From the NCBI GenBank assembly GCA_945859605.1, contig OX243822.1, positions 26,667,685-26,731,684 on the forward strand: a stretch of DNA of 64,000 nt. Direction: 5' to 3'. Shown in pieces: positions 41,243-50,570 of this stretch. The stretch's first letter is position 1. Each line of letters starts with the position of its first letter. Below the pieces are notes generated by a model that was given only the letters and a program-made list of their open reading frames with translations, did no database searches and had not been told where the DNA came from. The position numbers and the translations under genes were made by a program. The DNA comes from Lumbricus rubellus (taxonomy: Eukaryota; Annelida; Clitellata; Crassiclitellata; Lumbricidae).

Positions 41243-44200
41243 AAATGTAACCGCGTTTGGCACCTGACGCAAGATCTCCGAACTTTCTTCATTGATTGCT
41301 TTGGAAACTTCACCAAAACGTTTAGTTCCAACACGGCCGGGTTGTGAGAATGATTTTTGGGAAAAAGCGCAATCTTTTAAGCTAAAAAAGCAACTTTGCA
41401 AATTCCGCCGTTTTCAACACACAGCCTACGTCCGTCAATAAGCCTTGCATACCAATTCAGGCATGTTTGTTCCGTAAATTTCTTTAGCGCATTTCATTAC
41501 GGCCTTCGCATTTACGGCCTTCTTGCTCAAGCGTTTTATGGCGTGATCCGCGTGGCCATCGCGGAGGGGGAGGGGAGGGGGAGAGGGAGGGGAGGGGGAG
41601 GGGAGGGGGACGGGGGAGGGGTAGGGGAGGGGAAGTCTTTTTTGCCACAGCAAAGCGTGGCTGGGTACAGCTAGTATATATATATATATATATCTGTCTA
41701 TCTGTCTGTCTTTATGTATATCTGTCTGTCTGTCTATCTATATATCTGTCTCTCTGTCTATCTGTATATCTATATATCTATATATCTGTCTATCTGTCGA
41801 CAAAACAGAAAATATATGATGCAATGAATACTCAATTCTAAAATCTAAACTGCAGAGTTTTGAAATGTGTTTAGTAAACTCCTAAAAACACCATCAACAG
41901 GCGTCTGAATGAAGCTTCACAATGTCATCAATGTTTAATCATTAACAACTAAAAATACCCCAGTTCATATAGCATTTTCTATGCTTAGGCATATAGATTT
42001 ATAATTGTGACAACACTAGCATGGGCGCCGACTCTGCGAGACCCGTGAGTGCTCAGCACCACCAGAAATTGGCCATGCGAGGCCCTCCTATGCATAGGCA
42101 CCACCAGAAATCAGCAGTGTTCTCTGTTGGGATTACTTATCTATAAAAATCATTCCATCTTTAGTATACTTTTAAAAATCTCAGTTAGTTTACCTTACAA
42201 TTACTCCAGTTTTATTCCATCTGCGATCAGCGAATACGAAGAAACCCCGAAATCCTGCTTATTCGATCCGCTTCCGACATTTTTTTTATTACGGACGAAG
42301 GCGACGATTTGAATGACATTGTTTCTTTAGGCCTATATTGTAGGCCTATACAAAGTATACATGCTCAATAGTGTTCTAATTGAGGGAGAGTGCTCCAAGA
42401 CGCCCATGAAAGCGATGATTGTACTTTTCTTCTATGTGAATTCCAAGAGAAATAGCCATGGGCGGAGTTTATCAGGGGCTAGGGGGGCTAAGCCCCCCCC
42501 CCCAAGAATCCACCGACTTGACTATATGTATCAATAAGGACTCCCAAGGGTAAAAAGAATGGAACTTGTGGGGGCAACAAGAGAATAAAAGACCTAGACT
42601 GTGAGTTGCTGACCACCACAGTGACTGTCCACCAGCCCCCTCTGTACATCAGACCTGTTTAAACGAAGGCTGGCAGTCTGTACTCTGTTAGTAGTATAAT
42701 TCGTTTAAACTCGATCACTAAAAAAGGTGTTTACGGAAAATACTATGTTTTTATGAGATCTCAATTAAACTCGCTGACCAAAAAAGGTGTATCCGCAGAA
42801 TTAGTATGGTTTTTACGAGATCTCAATTAAACTCGATGACTAAAACAAGTGTATCCTCAGATATTCTTCTTTCTTCTTCTTTCTGTTCTCTGCCCTAAGG
42901 AAGGTTCAAATGTTTGACGTCTCCATTCTTCACTGTTCTGTGCATTCTTTTCAGCTTCTGAAAACCGTCTTTCATCATCCAATCCAACAGTCTTTGTATT
43001 GATCTTTCAATCGCTCTTTCCCCCTCCAATTCCCCTCTATGATTGTTCTTAGCCTCAAGTCTCCTCTTAGTGTGTGCCCTATCCATCTTCTTTGTCTTTC
43101 TCTAATTGTGTATATCACCGATCTCTTTTCTCCAACTCTTCTCAACACCTCCTCATTATTTACATGATCCCTCCAGCTGATTCTTTTTATCCGTCTCCAT
43201 AACCACATTTCAAATGCCTCTATTCTCTTGATGTAAATATATTTTCAGATATAGTATGGTTTATATAAAATTTCAGATAAAATTCGATCACTAAAAATGT
43301 TTTACGGAAATTATTATTTTTCCTGAGATTTCAATTAAAAACTATGGCTAAAAAAGGTGTTTACGCACAAATATAATGTGTTTTAGATATCAATTACGCA
43401 CGATCGCTAAAAAAGGTGTTTACGGGAAAAGTATTTTTTTTATTAGATTTCAATTATATTCTTTGACTAAAAAGGTGTCTACGCAGAAATATTACGTTTT
43501 TATGAGATCTCAATTATGCACGATCAATAAAAAAGGCTTTTCGGAAATTAGTACTTTTTATGAGATTCCAATCAAACTCTATGATTAAATTAAAGTCCAA
43601 AAAGGCAGAAATATTATGTTTTTATGAGATCTCAATTAAACACGATCACTAAAAAATGTTGTTTCGGAAATTAGTATATTTATGAGATTTCAATTAGACT
43701 CTATGACTAAAAAAGGTGTTTACGAAAAATAGATTTTTATTTTTATGAGATTTCAATTAAACTCGATGACTAAAAAGGTGTGTTCGCAGAAATATTATGT
43801 TTTTTATGAAATCTCAATTAAACACGGTCACTAAAAAGGTGTTTACAGGGAAAAGAATTTTTATGATATTTTAATTAAACGCAGAAACAGTATGGTTTTA
43901 TCAGATCTGAATTAAACTTGATGACTATAAAGGTGTTTACGAAAAATGATTTTTTTTATGAGATTTCAATCAGACTTTATGATTAAAAAAGGTGCTTCCG
44001 CGAAATAGTATGGTTTTTATAATTAAATTCCATGACTAAGTAAGGTGTTTACTGAATTTTTTAAAAGAATATTTTAATTAAATTCGTTGACTAAAGAAAG
44101 GTGTCTACGCAGAAATTTTTCGTTTTTAAGAGATCTCAATTAAACACGATCAATAAAAAAGGCTTTTTCGGCAATTAGTATTTTTAGGAGATTTGAATAA

Positions 44201-47200
44201 AACTCTATGACTAATAAAAGGTGCAAAGGCAGAAATTTTACGTTTCTTATGAGATCTCAATTAAACACGATCACTAAAAAAGGTTTTTTTGGAAATTAGT
44301 AATTTTATGAGCCTTCAATTAAACTCTATGACTAAAAAAGGTGTCTACGTAAGATAGTATGTTAATTTTTATGAGATTTTAATCTAGACTCGATTACTAA
44401 AAAGGTGCGTCCGCAGAAATATTATGTTTTTATATGAGATCTCCATTAAACACGATCACTAAAAAGGTGTTTACGGGGAAAGTATTTTTTATGAGAATTT
44501 AATCAGACTCTATGATTAAATAAGGTGCTTCCGCAAAATAGTATGGTTTTTATAATTAAACTCGATGACTAAAAAAGGTGTTTGCGAAAAATAGTATGCT
44601 TATTTATATGAGATTTCAATGAAACTCAATCACTAAAAAAGGTGTTTACGGAAAATATTTTTTCCATGCGATTTCTATTAAACTCGATGAATAAAAAAGG
44701 TGTGTCCGCATAAACAGTATGATTTTATGAGTTTTCAACTCGATGAATAAAAATGTCATCAATTTTTAGACCGAGGAAATTTTTTTAGCCCCCCCCCCAA
44801 GAATGGAAACCAAACTCCGTCCATGGAAATAGCCTAGGCTACATCAAACACAAAGAATGATCCAAAAAAATAAATTGGGAAGAACATTATTTTATTGAAG
44901 TTTTAAATCATGTCTTTATGCAATGAGATAACAGGAAATTTTGACAATTAAGGATGTCATGACGTCAAAATGATAGCCTAAGGTTCTACCATCGCAGTGT
45001 GACAATAAAAAAAATCGAAAATGGGGAGGAGCACATCCCGTTCCCAAACCCCTTCCCTGCTCGGCGCTGTGCTTCTCGGCGATCATACTTTGGCCGCGAG
45101 TTCGTCTCTTCAAACCAGGACCATGTCTCCGCCTATATGAACAGTGGTGATTTCAATAAGTCTCCTGTAAAAAAGGGTCAACAAAATTTTGCCGCGCTCA
45201 CGCGCGCATATTTTCACATTCTCTTGGGCACCCCCACTCTTCGGGTCAACTCGGCGCCTATAAACACTAGGATCATCTAATGCAGTTTAAGTAACATTGT
45301 TTTATATCAATTGTCTCACAACACTAATTTAAACTGCAACACTTAAAAACAATTATGGTTTCAAATGTTCAATACATGTAATTCTCATATAAAATACAAG
45401 GTAACCTATTCTTTTGAACTTTCCATATTCTGATGAAAAGTGCAAAGCGTATGCAGATGCTAAATTTGTATAGTTCTTTGAGAGCGTTTCAAAGGTGTCT
45501 AACAAAACCACCGCGCGTTCTTTCAAGCTCACGTCGAGTTGGTAAAATCATTGAAGAATCTCGAGTTAATTTAAAGTCCACTTGACCGATAAGACCACAC
45601 CCGGACAGATCTTCCTGATAGGGCCTATTCATGAGCTGAGTTTATCATGAAATAGGTGGGAGAGGGGAGCTTGAGGAGGGCCCAGATTCAGGTTTGTCAC
45701 CATGAAAATAGTATTTTTCCCGGGGTTAACCCCCCAAGAAATTTTCTCGAACGAAACTTGAATCGAATGACTAAAAAAAGGTCATCAACTTTTCGTCCGG
45801 AAAAATAGTATGGTTTATGCTACATGTGTATATCAGATATTTCAACTCGATGACAAAAAGGTCATCAACTTTTTTGTCAGGAAAAATAGTATGGTTTTTA
45901 TGAGATTTGTTGTATACCATTTTCCCTCCAGAAAGCTTAAAGTAAAACAATTCCATGAAAATATATTTTCACGAAAATGGTGCGTTAGCGGTTAGCCTAT
46001 AGCCTATATAACTTATATTTATCGGATATTCTGATCGAAAGAAAAAATAACGTCGTGAGAAAACTGACCGATCACAATTAGGTGGGAGTGTCGTCGGTGG
46101 TTCAGCGAGCGGTTACCGTCCGCCAAAAACCGTTGTTTTTCTTGACCCCCCCCCTCCAGAAACCCGAAAATCTCCCAGCAGGAGGACTAGGTTAAATTAA
46201 CACTGCTTGATAATATCTGCTACGTGGTACAGTACGTAGGCCTACGTGACTGTAGTATTATAGTAGGGATCGCTTCCGAGTAGGCCTATACCCTTCCAAC
46301 TTCCAAGGCTTCCATAGGCTTTCACTCAACCTTACAATCGGGAGATGGGCAGATGGCGATGGTAAATTAAATGAGTAGCAGGACTAGGACGTGATGCATA
46401 CGATCTGTTTGTCTCTTCTCAAAACCTGTTTCTTCTCGCGGGACCTTGCGCACTGGGAGCGCCTCTGAACGGTTCACCCTACTAGAGGCGCTTTATAAAT
46501 GTTTAAATACAATACAATGCTGCCGACAATAGACTCTAAAATTCGACTTCTGTAATAACTTGTGATCGTCCGTTCAAATCATGAATTGTAGGCTAATAAT
46601 ACCAAAGACCTTTTAGTTACACAGTTACACTAGACTATAATAATTAGGCCTATCTATGATCATACTGCGTTGCGTGAATATGAAATTACAAATAGACCAT
46701 TTAGACCAAAGTGCAAAAATTTAGCGTGCTCGGATGGGCCACTTAAAACCAGAGGGCCATGCAAATTAGGGCCAATCCGTCCGGATTCCGTCGACAGAAA
46801 AATAAAATTTCACATAAAATTATTATAGCTCTTTATAGGTTTACTACGGTCTGCGAGAAAGAAACATCGCTGATGATCTACCAAATAGTCTAGCTATATT
46901 TTTCGCGGACGCTAAATTTATATAATATAGACTGAAAGTTTTCTAGAGGTGTCTAACGAGAACGTCGCATTATCCAGTGTTTAGCGTCATCTTAATTAAG
47001 CCTACGGCATCCAGGACCGTTGACGTCAACCTCACATACCGGTAATAGGATGGAGTAGTAATATTTAATACAGATGCATGCAGCGACTGCATGGCTAAAT
47101 CGCTCACCTACAGGCTATAGTTTATTCACAGTGCTCAGTCATAGACCAAAGTCACCAAACCGGTAGATAGATTCTTGGTTAAGACTCATTAATTTTGATC

Positions 47201-48526
47201 AATATAGGCCTAATTATTATTAGACTATTAGCTATCGATAGAGAAATTCAATGCTTAGGCTATTTATTTTATTTATTCATTTATCGCATTTTAGCGCCCC
47301 TTCAGGCTTTCTTCTCATGACCTTTTGTGGATGTTTGATTTTTCTGAATACCTTTTTTCAGCAAATTGGTTTTTGTTCTGAATATCTTTCGGCGAGAGGC
47401 GCGCTATATAAATATATTGATAGCCTACGATAATACAATACAGGTCCCAATTAACAATAGGCCTAAGCCTAAGCGTACTTGGCAGGCCTACTGTTTGCTA
47501 CAATGTTTTTTTCTTTCTGTAGCCTATAGGCATATATCTGCGTATAAACACACACAAGCGCGCACACACTTGCTACAGCCGTATTTTTCATGTTAAGCAA
47601 TTTACTTAGGCTCCTATTCCAGCGTGAGCTTAGGCCTACATTGTACAATGACGCAGGGCTGTAACTAGGATTTTTCGTTGGGGGGCTTAAACCTTGAGCA
47701 TGACGAGTGCGGTATCATAAGATAATCATAAGTTCAAATATTTAGCCGTAGGCATAGGCCTATAACGGCTTGACTTATTGGGGGGCTTGATCAGCTTCTT
47801 TGGGGGTGGGGGGGGGATCTTGAGCCCCAAAGCCCAAGGCTAGTCACGTCCCTGCAATGATGTAGGCTAGGCAAATTGTCATTGTGATCTGACTTTATAA
47901 AAGCACCACTTCTACAAAAAGCGACTCGATCACTAGGCGGCAGTAGGCTCTACCTCTCATCATACTAATAGGACCCATAATGCATTTCAGAAATATTATT
48001 TCTTCTGTTCAATCGCTTTTCCATCGCCTATGTTATAATAATAGGCCTACAGGTTCCATGATGCACGAGGTCGTCTGCGTTATTATTTCTTGAACGTGAC
48101 AAATCACCGTCTAAAATAATAATTCTTCTCATTTTCCAGCTTCCCTACCTTGAGATCGAGACCCTGTCGCAGCCTTCCGCCGAGCGCCCTCGCCGCGCCT
48201 TCGACCTCAATTGCGACGAATCGAGCGCTGAGCTGCGCTGCTGTCGCTACCCATTGGTCGTCGACTTCGAGGCTTTCGGGTGGGACTGGATCATCGTGCC
48301 GAAGCGGTACTCTGCCTTCTACTGTTCGGGCGAGTGTCCCTTCCTCTACTACCAGCAGAACGCCCACGGTCACATGGTGCAGCAGGCGAAGCCGGATGGA
48401 TCGGGGATGCCGTGCTGTGCCCCGAAGAGGGTCTCATCCATTTCAATGCTCTACTACGACGATAGCATGAATATCGTTTACGGTCGTCTGCCTGGCATGG
48501 TTGTCGATCGATGCGGGTGTGCCTAA
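38373..48526 (+). CDS. GDF8/GDF11 (myostatin-type) TGF-beta family ligand
   Basis: Three exons, 38373-38859, 40507-40985 and 48140-48526, phases 1 and 0, joined frame 450 residues. Secreted growth factor of the activin/myostatin subgroup, signalling through type II/type I Ser/Thr kinase receptors and Smad2/3. Residues 1-28 are a signal peptide. The propeptide opens with a Cys pair (CTQCTGRD) and [15 protein letters not shown], as in myostatin, and in exon 2 has the latency-domain core. A furin site RPRR (338-341) releases a 109-residue mature domain with nine Cys: [30 protein letters not shown] matches GDF8/11. The three-exon layout equals that of vertebrate myostatin. Invertebrates generally have one gene ancestral to GDF8 and GDF11, so I give no symbol. 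Intron 2 is 7.2 kb and full of transposons. Confidence 0.95.
38891..39085. mobile_element. GTGCAGTTCTAAA family element, inverted copy
   Basis: Ends CAGGGCTGTTTTAAAT and GTTAAAAAAGCCTTG, interior GAACTGCACA/TGTACAGTTA words. Flanks GGGGGAGG and GAAGGAGG match 6 of 8. It begins about 30 bp after the exon 1 donor of the GDF8/11 gene. Confidence 0.65.
39173..39367. mobile_element. hAT-like non-autonomous element, GTGCAGTTCTAAA family
   Basis: Ends CAGGGCTTTTTAACG and TTAAAACAGTCCTG, with perfect 8-bp duplications TAGCACAG (39165-39172 and 39368-39375). Direct relative of 38891-39085 and 2421-2640. Confidence 0.82.
39970..40281. mobile_element. hAT-like non-autonomous element (CAAGGCCGTAG family)
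   Basis: Ends CAAGGCCGTAGACAGG and CCTGGCTACGGCCTTG, with perfect 8-bp duplications CCCAATAT. The interior has AACACCCCCCGAAAT repeats and AAGTCGTCAGAAATTTTGACC, the shared module in inverted orientation. In GDF8/11 intron 1. Confidence 0.9.
40507..40985 (+). CDS. GDF8/11 exon 2: latency-associated propeptide core
   Basis: Acceptor TCGTGCAG, donor GTGAGT. Encodes [20 protein letters not shown] through [28 protein letters not shown] and [18 protein letters not shown], matching the arm domain of myostatin/GDF11 propeptides. Ends in phase 0 at ESH. Confidence 0.93.
41030..41243. repeat. TATC/TGTC and (AT)n microsatellites
   Basis: CTATCTATCTATATATCTGT tract to 41180, then (AT)n to about 41243, beginning only 45 bp after the exon 2 donor of the GDF8/11 gene. 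Confidence 0.9.
41245..41674 (+). mobile_element. Helitron-like element, second copy
   Basis: Ends with hairpin GCCAC-AGCAAAGC-GTGGC then TGGGTACAGCTAG before T, as in 28051-28518. The 5' end merges with (AT)n (ATATAAATGTAACC), so its exact start is uncertain. A G-rich block (GGGGAGGGGGAGAGG) at 41570-41630 parallels one in the first copy. Confidence 0.75.
41675..41800. repeat. TATC/TGTC microsatellite, second part
   Basis: Same simple repeat as 41030-41180; the Helitron-like element probably inserted inside one original tract. Confidence 0.85.
42690..44760. repeat. about 60-bp degenerate tandem array
   Basis: About 30 units built from AACTCGATGACTAAAAAAGG, TGTTTACGGAAAATAGTATG and TTTTTATGAGATTTCAATT. 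Two alternating unit types can be seen, one with CACGATCACTAAAAA and one with CTCTATGACTAAAAA. Divergence between units is high, so the array is old. Confidence 0.85.
42895..43225 (-). mobile_element. LINE reverse-transcriptase C-terminal fragment, frameshifted
   Basis: Minus frames read [40 protein letters not shown] and [19 protein letters not shown], then after a shift [18 protein letters not shown]. This is the conserved tail of the same LINE family as 19990-20240. It sits in, and interrupts, the 60-bp array. Confidence 0.8.
45630..45945. mobile_element. eroded copy of the GGCGGAGTTTATC element group
   Basis: GAGCTGAGTTTATCATGAAA, CCCAGATTCAGGTTTGTCAC, CCATGAAAATAGTATTTTTC and two units of GACTAAAAAAAGGTCATC/AACTTTTCGTCCGGAAAAA-TAGTATGG resemble 32628-32793 and the 42690 array. 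No intact ends or duplications. Confidence 0.55.
46405..46518 (+). mobile_element. LINE 3' end, truncated
   Basis: CTCAAAACCTGTTTCTTCTC, GGACCTTGCGCACTGG and the tail GGGAGCGCCTCTGAACGG..CTAGAGGCGCTTTATAAATG ending ACAATACAATG; closest to 3870-4115. Confidence 0.8.
46519..47653. other. intronic DNA without recognised gene
   Basis: Part of GDF8/11 intron 2. Rich in TAGGCCTA words (46640, 47205, 47460, 47622). A tail remnant GAGGCGCGCTATATAAATAT at 47396-47415 is SINE/LINE-like. Short frames only. Confidence 0.45.
47654..47854. mobile_element. hAT-like non-autonomous element (GTAACTAGG family)
   Basis: Ends CAGGGCTGTAACTAGGA and GGCTAGTCACGTCCCTG, imperfect inverted repeats, flanked by CAATGACG and CAATGATG (7 of 8). 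Interior GGGGGGCTTGA. About 285 bp upstream of GDF8/11 exon 3. Confidence 0.72.
48140..48526 (+). CDS. GDF8/11 exon 3: furin site and mature ligand
   Basis: Acceptor ATTTTCCAG. Encodes [10 protein letters not shown], the RPRR site, then the cystine-knot ligand ending VVDRCGCA and [23 protein letters not shown] is nearly invariant in the subgroup, while the loop [20 protein letters not shown] is diverged from vertebrate myostatin. GC-rich coding composition contrasts with the surrounding AT-rich DNA. Confidence 0.97.
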   Translation, partial: LPYLEIETLSQPSAERPRRAFDLNCDESSAELRCCRYPLVVDFEAFGWDWIIVPKRYSAFYCSGECPFLYYQQNAHGHMVQQAKPDGSGMPCCAPKRVSSISMLYYDDSMNIVYGRLPGMVVDRCGCA

Positions 48527-48549
48527 CCAGGGTCAGGGAGGGTGGGGGA

Positions 48550-48870
48550 CAGGGGCGGAGACTTGGTCTGCCAGCTGGGGGGGGGGGGGGGAGAGACGAA
48601 CGCGTGACCGAAGGAAGGACGCGACATTTTGGGCGGACGAACGAAATTTTTCATTTTTAACCGGCAAAAATTTCTGATGACCTTTTTTTTAGTCATTTGG
48701 TCGAAATTTCTGGAAAATTTACCATTTTCCGTGTCAAAAAATCTGATGACCTTTTTTAGTCTTGGCGCTTAACTATTGGAAGGGGGGGGGGGACAAATGC
48801 ATGAACGGTTCCCCCAACCCAAACATTGAGGGGGTCCGTTCCCTCTGTTCCCCCTTAGTCTCCGCCCATG
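48550..48870. mobile_element. hAT-like element remnant (GGCGGAGAC ends)
   Basis: Left end CAGGGGCGGAGACTTGG and right end TTAGTCTCCGCCCATG are inverted repeats. Interior GGCAAAAATTTCTGATGACC, CTTTTTTTTAGTCATTTGG and a G run. No matching 8-bp flanks seen. Begins 23 bp after the GDF8/11 stop codon, so it is probably within the 3' UTR. Confidence 0.65.
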
Positions 48871-49909
48871 AATGATGGTGGACGGTTAGTATGGGAGGTC
48901 ACCCGGACATTGACACCCGTCTCGTGAATTTCAATACGGATGAATGGCTGTGACATGATGACGACCTTGGAGAAAATCTGCATAACTATAGTAACGGGGG
49001 ACTTAGGTGTCGTTTAGGACGAGGTTATATAGTCGTCGCGAGTGTCCGGTAGACCGTAGAGATATTGTCGTCAATTATAATAGATGTCCAGAGATAATGT
49101 TGGCCTATATGCCTCGGCCCCCGATACTATACGTTTGGCGAAAAATCATTGATAATCAAATATATATAGTATGGTAAAAAACTCAGGAGCTGTACATTTA
49201 TACTCAGGAGCTGTACAATAATATGCTATCATACGGGTGAAAATATTTCCCGGGGTCATGGACTCATGGGGCATTATTCTATCTTAGAACCCCACAGCTA
49301 AGTCGTTATTGTGCACTCAAACTTCACATGGATCAAAGGTTGAACCCACCCCTATTTATTTTTTGCAATTCACAGACTATAGCATTGGAAAATAATTTTT
49401 AAAAATCAAAGTTTTTTTAAATAATAGGTTATCAAAACACTTCGGAACTAAACAACATTAGGCTACCCACGAAAACTTGGAAACCAGTAAACGATTCACA
49501 AAACCGTGGGACTTAAAATGGTCGATAAAAACTTTGCTGACAAGACAGGATATACTGAAAATTCTGGGACCTATATGAAATTTAATGGTAATTAATTAGA
49601 CACCATTGGGCCAAGTATTTTGTATGAAGGGCAAAATATAATGGTCACTGTTAAATTTTTCAGCAAGAGCTTGAAAAATGCAAAGCAGGGAAATGAAGAA
49701 CAAGGGCAGCTCGCAAATGGTGATAAAGAACGTTATTGCAAAAATATAGCAAATGTGGACAAGGAGAAGTAAACGTCAAGAGCAGGCAACTGTATTGCAT
49801 GTGTCATTCATGGATTACTTTATTTACGAATACGATACTAACTTGCGTTGAGTAATTAATATGTTATGGACAGCATGCTTACCTACAACTTACTTACCAT
49901 TGTATGTAT
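48871..49909. other. GDF8/11 3' flank / probable 3' UTR
   Basis: No gene or element ends recognised. Mixed composition then AT-rich; leads to an AATAAA at 49910. Confidence 0.4.
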
Positions 49910-49915
49910 AATAAA
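49910..49915 (+). promoter_or_regulatory. candidate polyadenylation signal AATAAA for GDF8/11
   Basis: GTATAATAAAGTAG about 1.4 kb after the stop, in non-repetitive DNA. Convergent with the ERCC3 signal at 50173, so the two 3' ends would be only a few hundred bases apart. Confidence 0.4.
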
Positions 49916-50172
49916 GTAGTTTGTGAATAATGTATCCTGATTGAGAATGTAAACATTCATGATATTATATCCTTTGTTTTGTTACACATTAAATTGAAAA
50001 ACTTCTTACATCAATGACAATTTTACCATTACCGGTATTATATTTCTGCTCATTCCCTTATCTCTCTCATCAGCTGAACCTGGACAAAATCAAAATCTGT
50101 CTAAAGAAGTTTTTTTCTTATTCTGAAACTGTTGTGCTAAACTCAGAACTTCTAAAGAGAAAAACAAAACAT

Positions 50173-50178
50173 TTTATT
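50173..50178 (-). promoter_or_regulatory. candidate polyadenylation signal AATAAA for ERCC3
   Basis: TTTATT on the plus strand, 261 bp downstream of the ERCC3 stop codon on the minus strand. Confidence 0.4.
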
Positions 50179-50438
50179 TCAACTCAACTTTACATCTGGA
50201 TTCATACACGAATAAGAAACGAATGGTTTTTTAAAGAACAAATATGTTTTTTAAACTTTTCACAGACACATTCAACTTTCGGTCTTGATCTTTGCAAATG
50301 GTTGATGTTCTACTCTTAGAATCGATGTTTAGAATTGTGAATGGTAAACATTCTAATTTTAGAATCGGTCTTTAGTTTTGCGCATGGTGAACGTTCCACT
50401 TTTAGAATCAGTCTTTAGTTTAGCGAATGGTGAACGTT

Positions 50439-50570
50439 CTACTTTCGGAAGCGTTTGAACAGTGGATGCTGCTGAGCATTCTTCTTCCCGCTCTTTCTGA
50501 ACTCAAAGTAGACAGCGTCGTCTGCTCCCGACATCGAACTCATGTTACCAACGCGTCGGTGAACTGCCAT
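50439..50570 (-). CDS. ERCC3: ERCC3 last exon
   Basis: Acceptor GTTTCAG. Encodes [43 protein letters not shown] and TAG at 50439-50441; the end is the hallmark XPB C-terminus. Confidence 0.95.
   Translation of the reverse strand: MAVHRRVGNMSSMSGADDAVYFEFRKSGKKNAQQHPLFKRFRK

Larger units (their letters stand above)
42457..44825. mobile_element. 2.4-kb hAT-like element carrying a 60-bp tandem array
   Basis: Ends CATGGGCGGAGTTTATC and AAACTCCGTCCATG, with perfect 8-bp duplications GAAATAGC (42449-42456 and 44826-44833). Subterminal GGGGGGCTAAGCCCCCC. Most of the interior is a degenerate array, interrupted by a LINE fragment at 42895-43225. Nested within copy B of another family. Confidence 0.9.
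42020..45262. mobile_element. hAT-like element (GGCGCCGA family), inverted copy B, interrupted
   Basis: Ends CATGGGCGCCGACTC and GTCAACTCGGCGCCTATA, with perfect 8-bp duplications AACACTAG (42012-42019 and 45263-45270). Its two halves, 42020-42456 and 44834-45262, are the reverse complement of regions in copy A (29429-30553). A 2.4-kb element inserted at 42457. No coding frame. In GDF8/11 intron 2. Confidence 0.85.

Noticed and set aside
48550..48870. 8-bp duplication for the element after the GDF8/11 stop
   Set aside because: The bases just outside the inverted ends do not match, so I report it only as a remnant.
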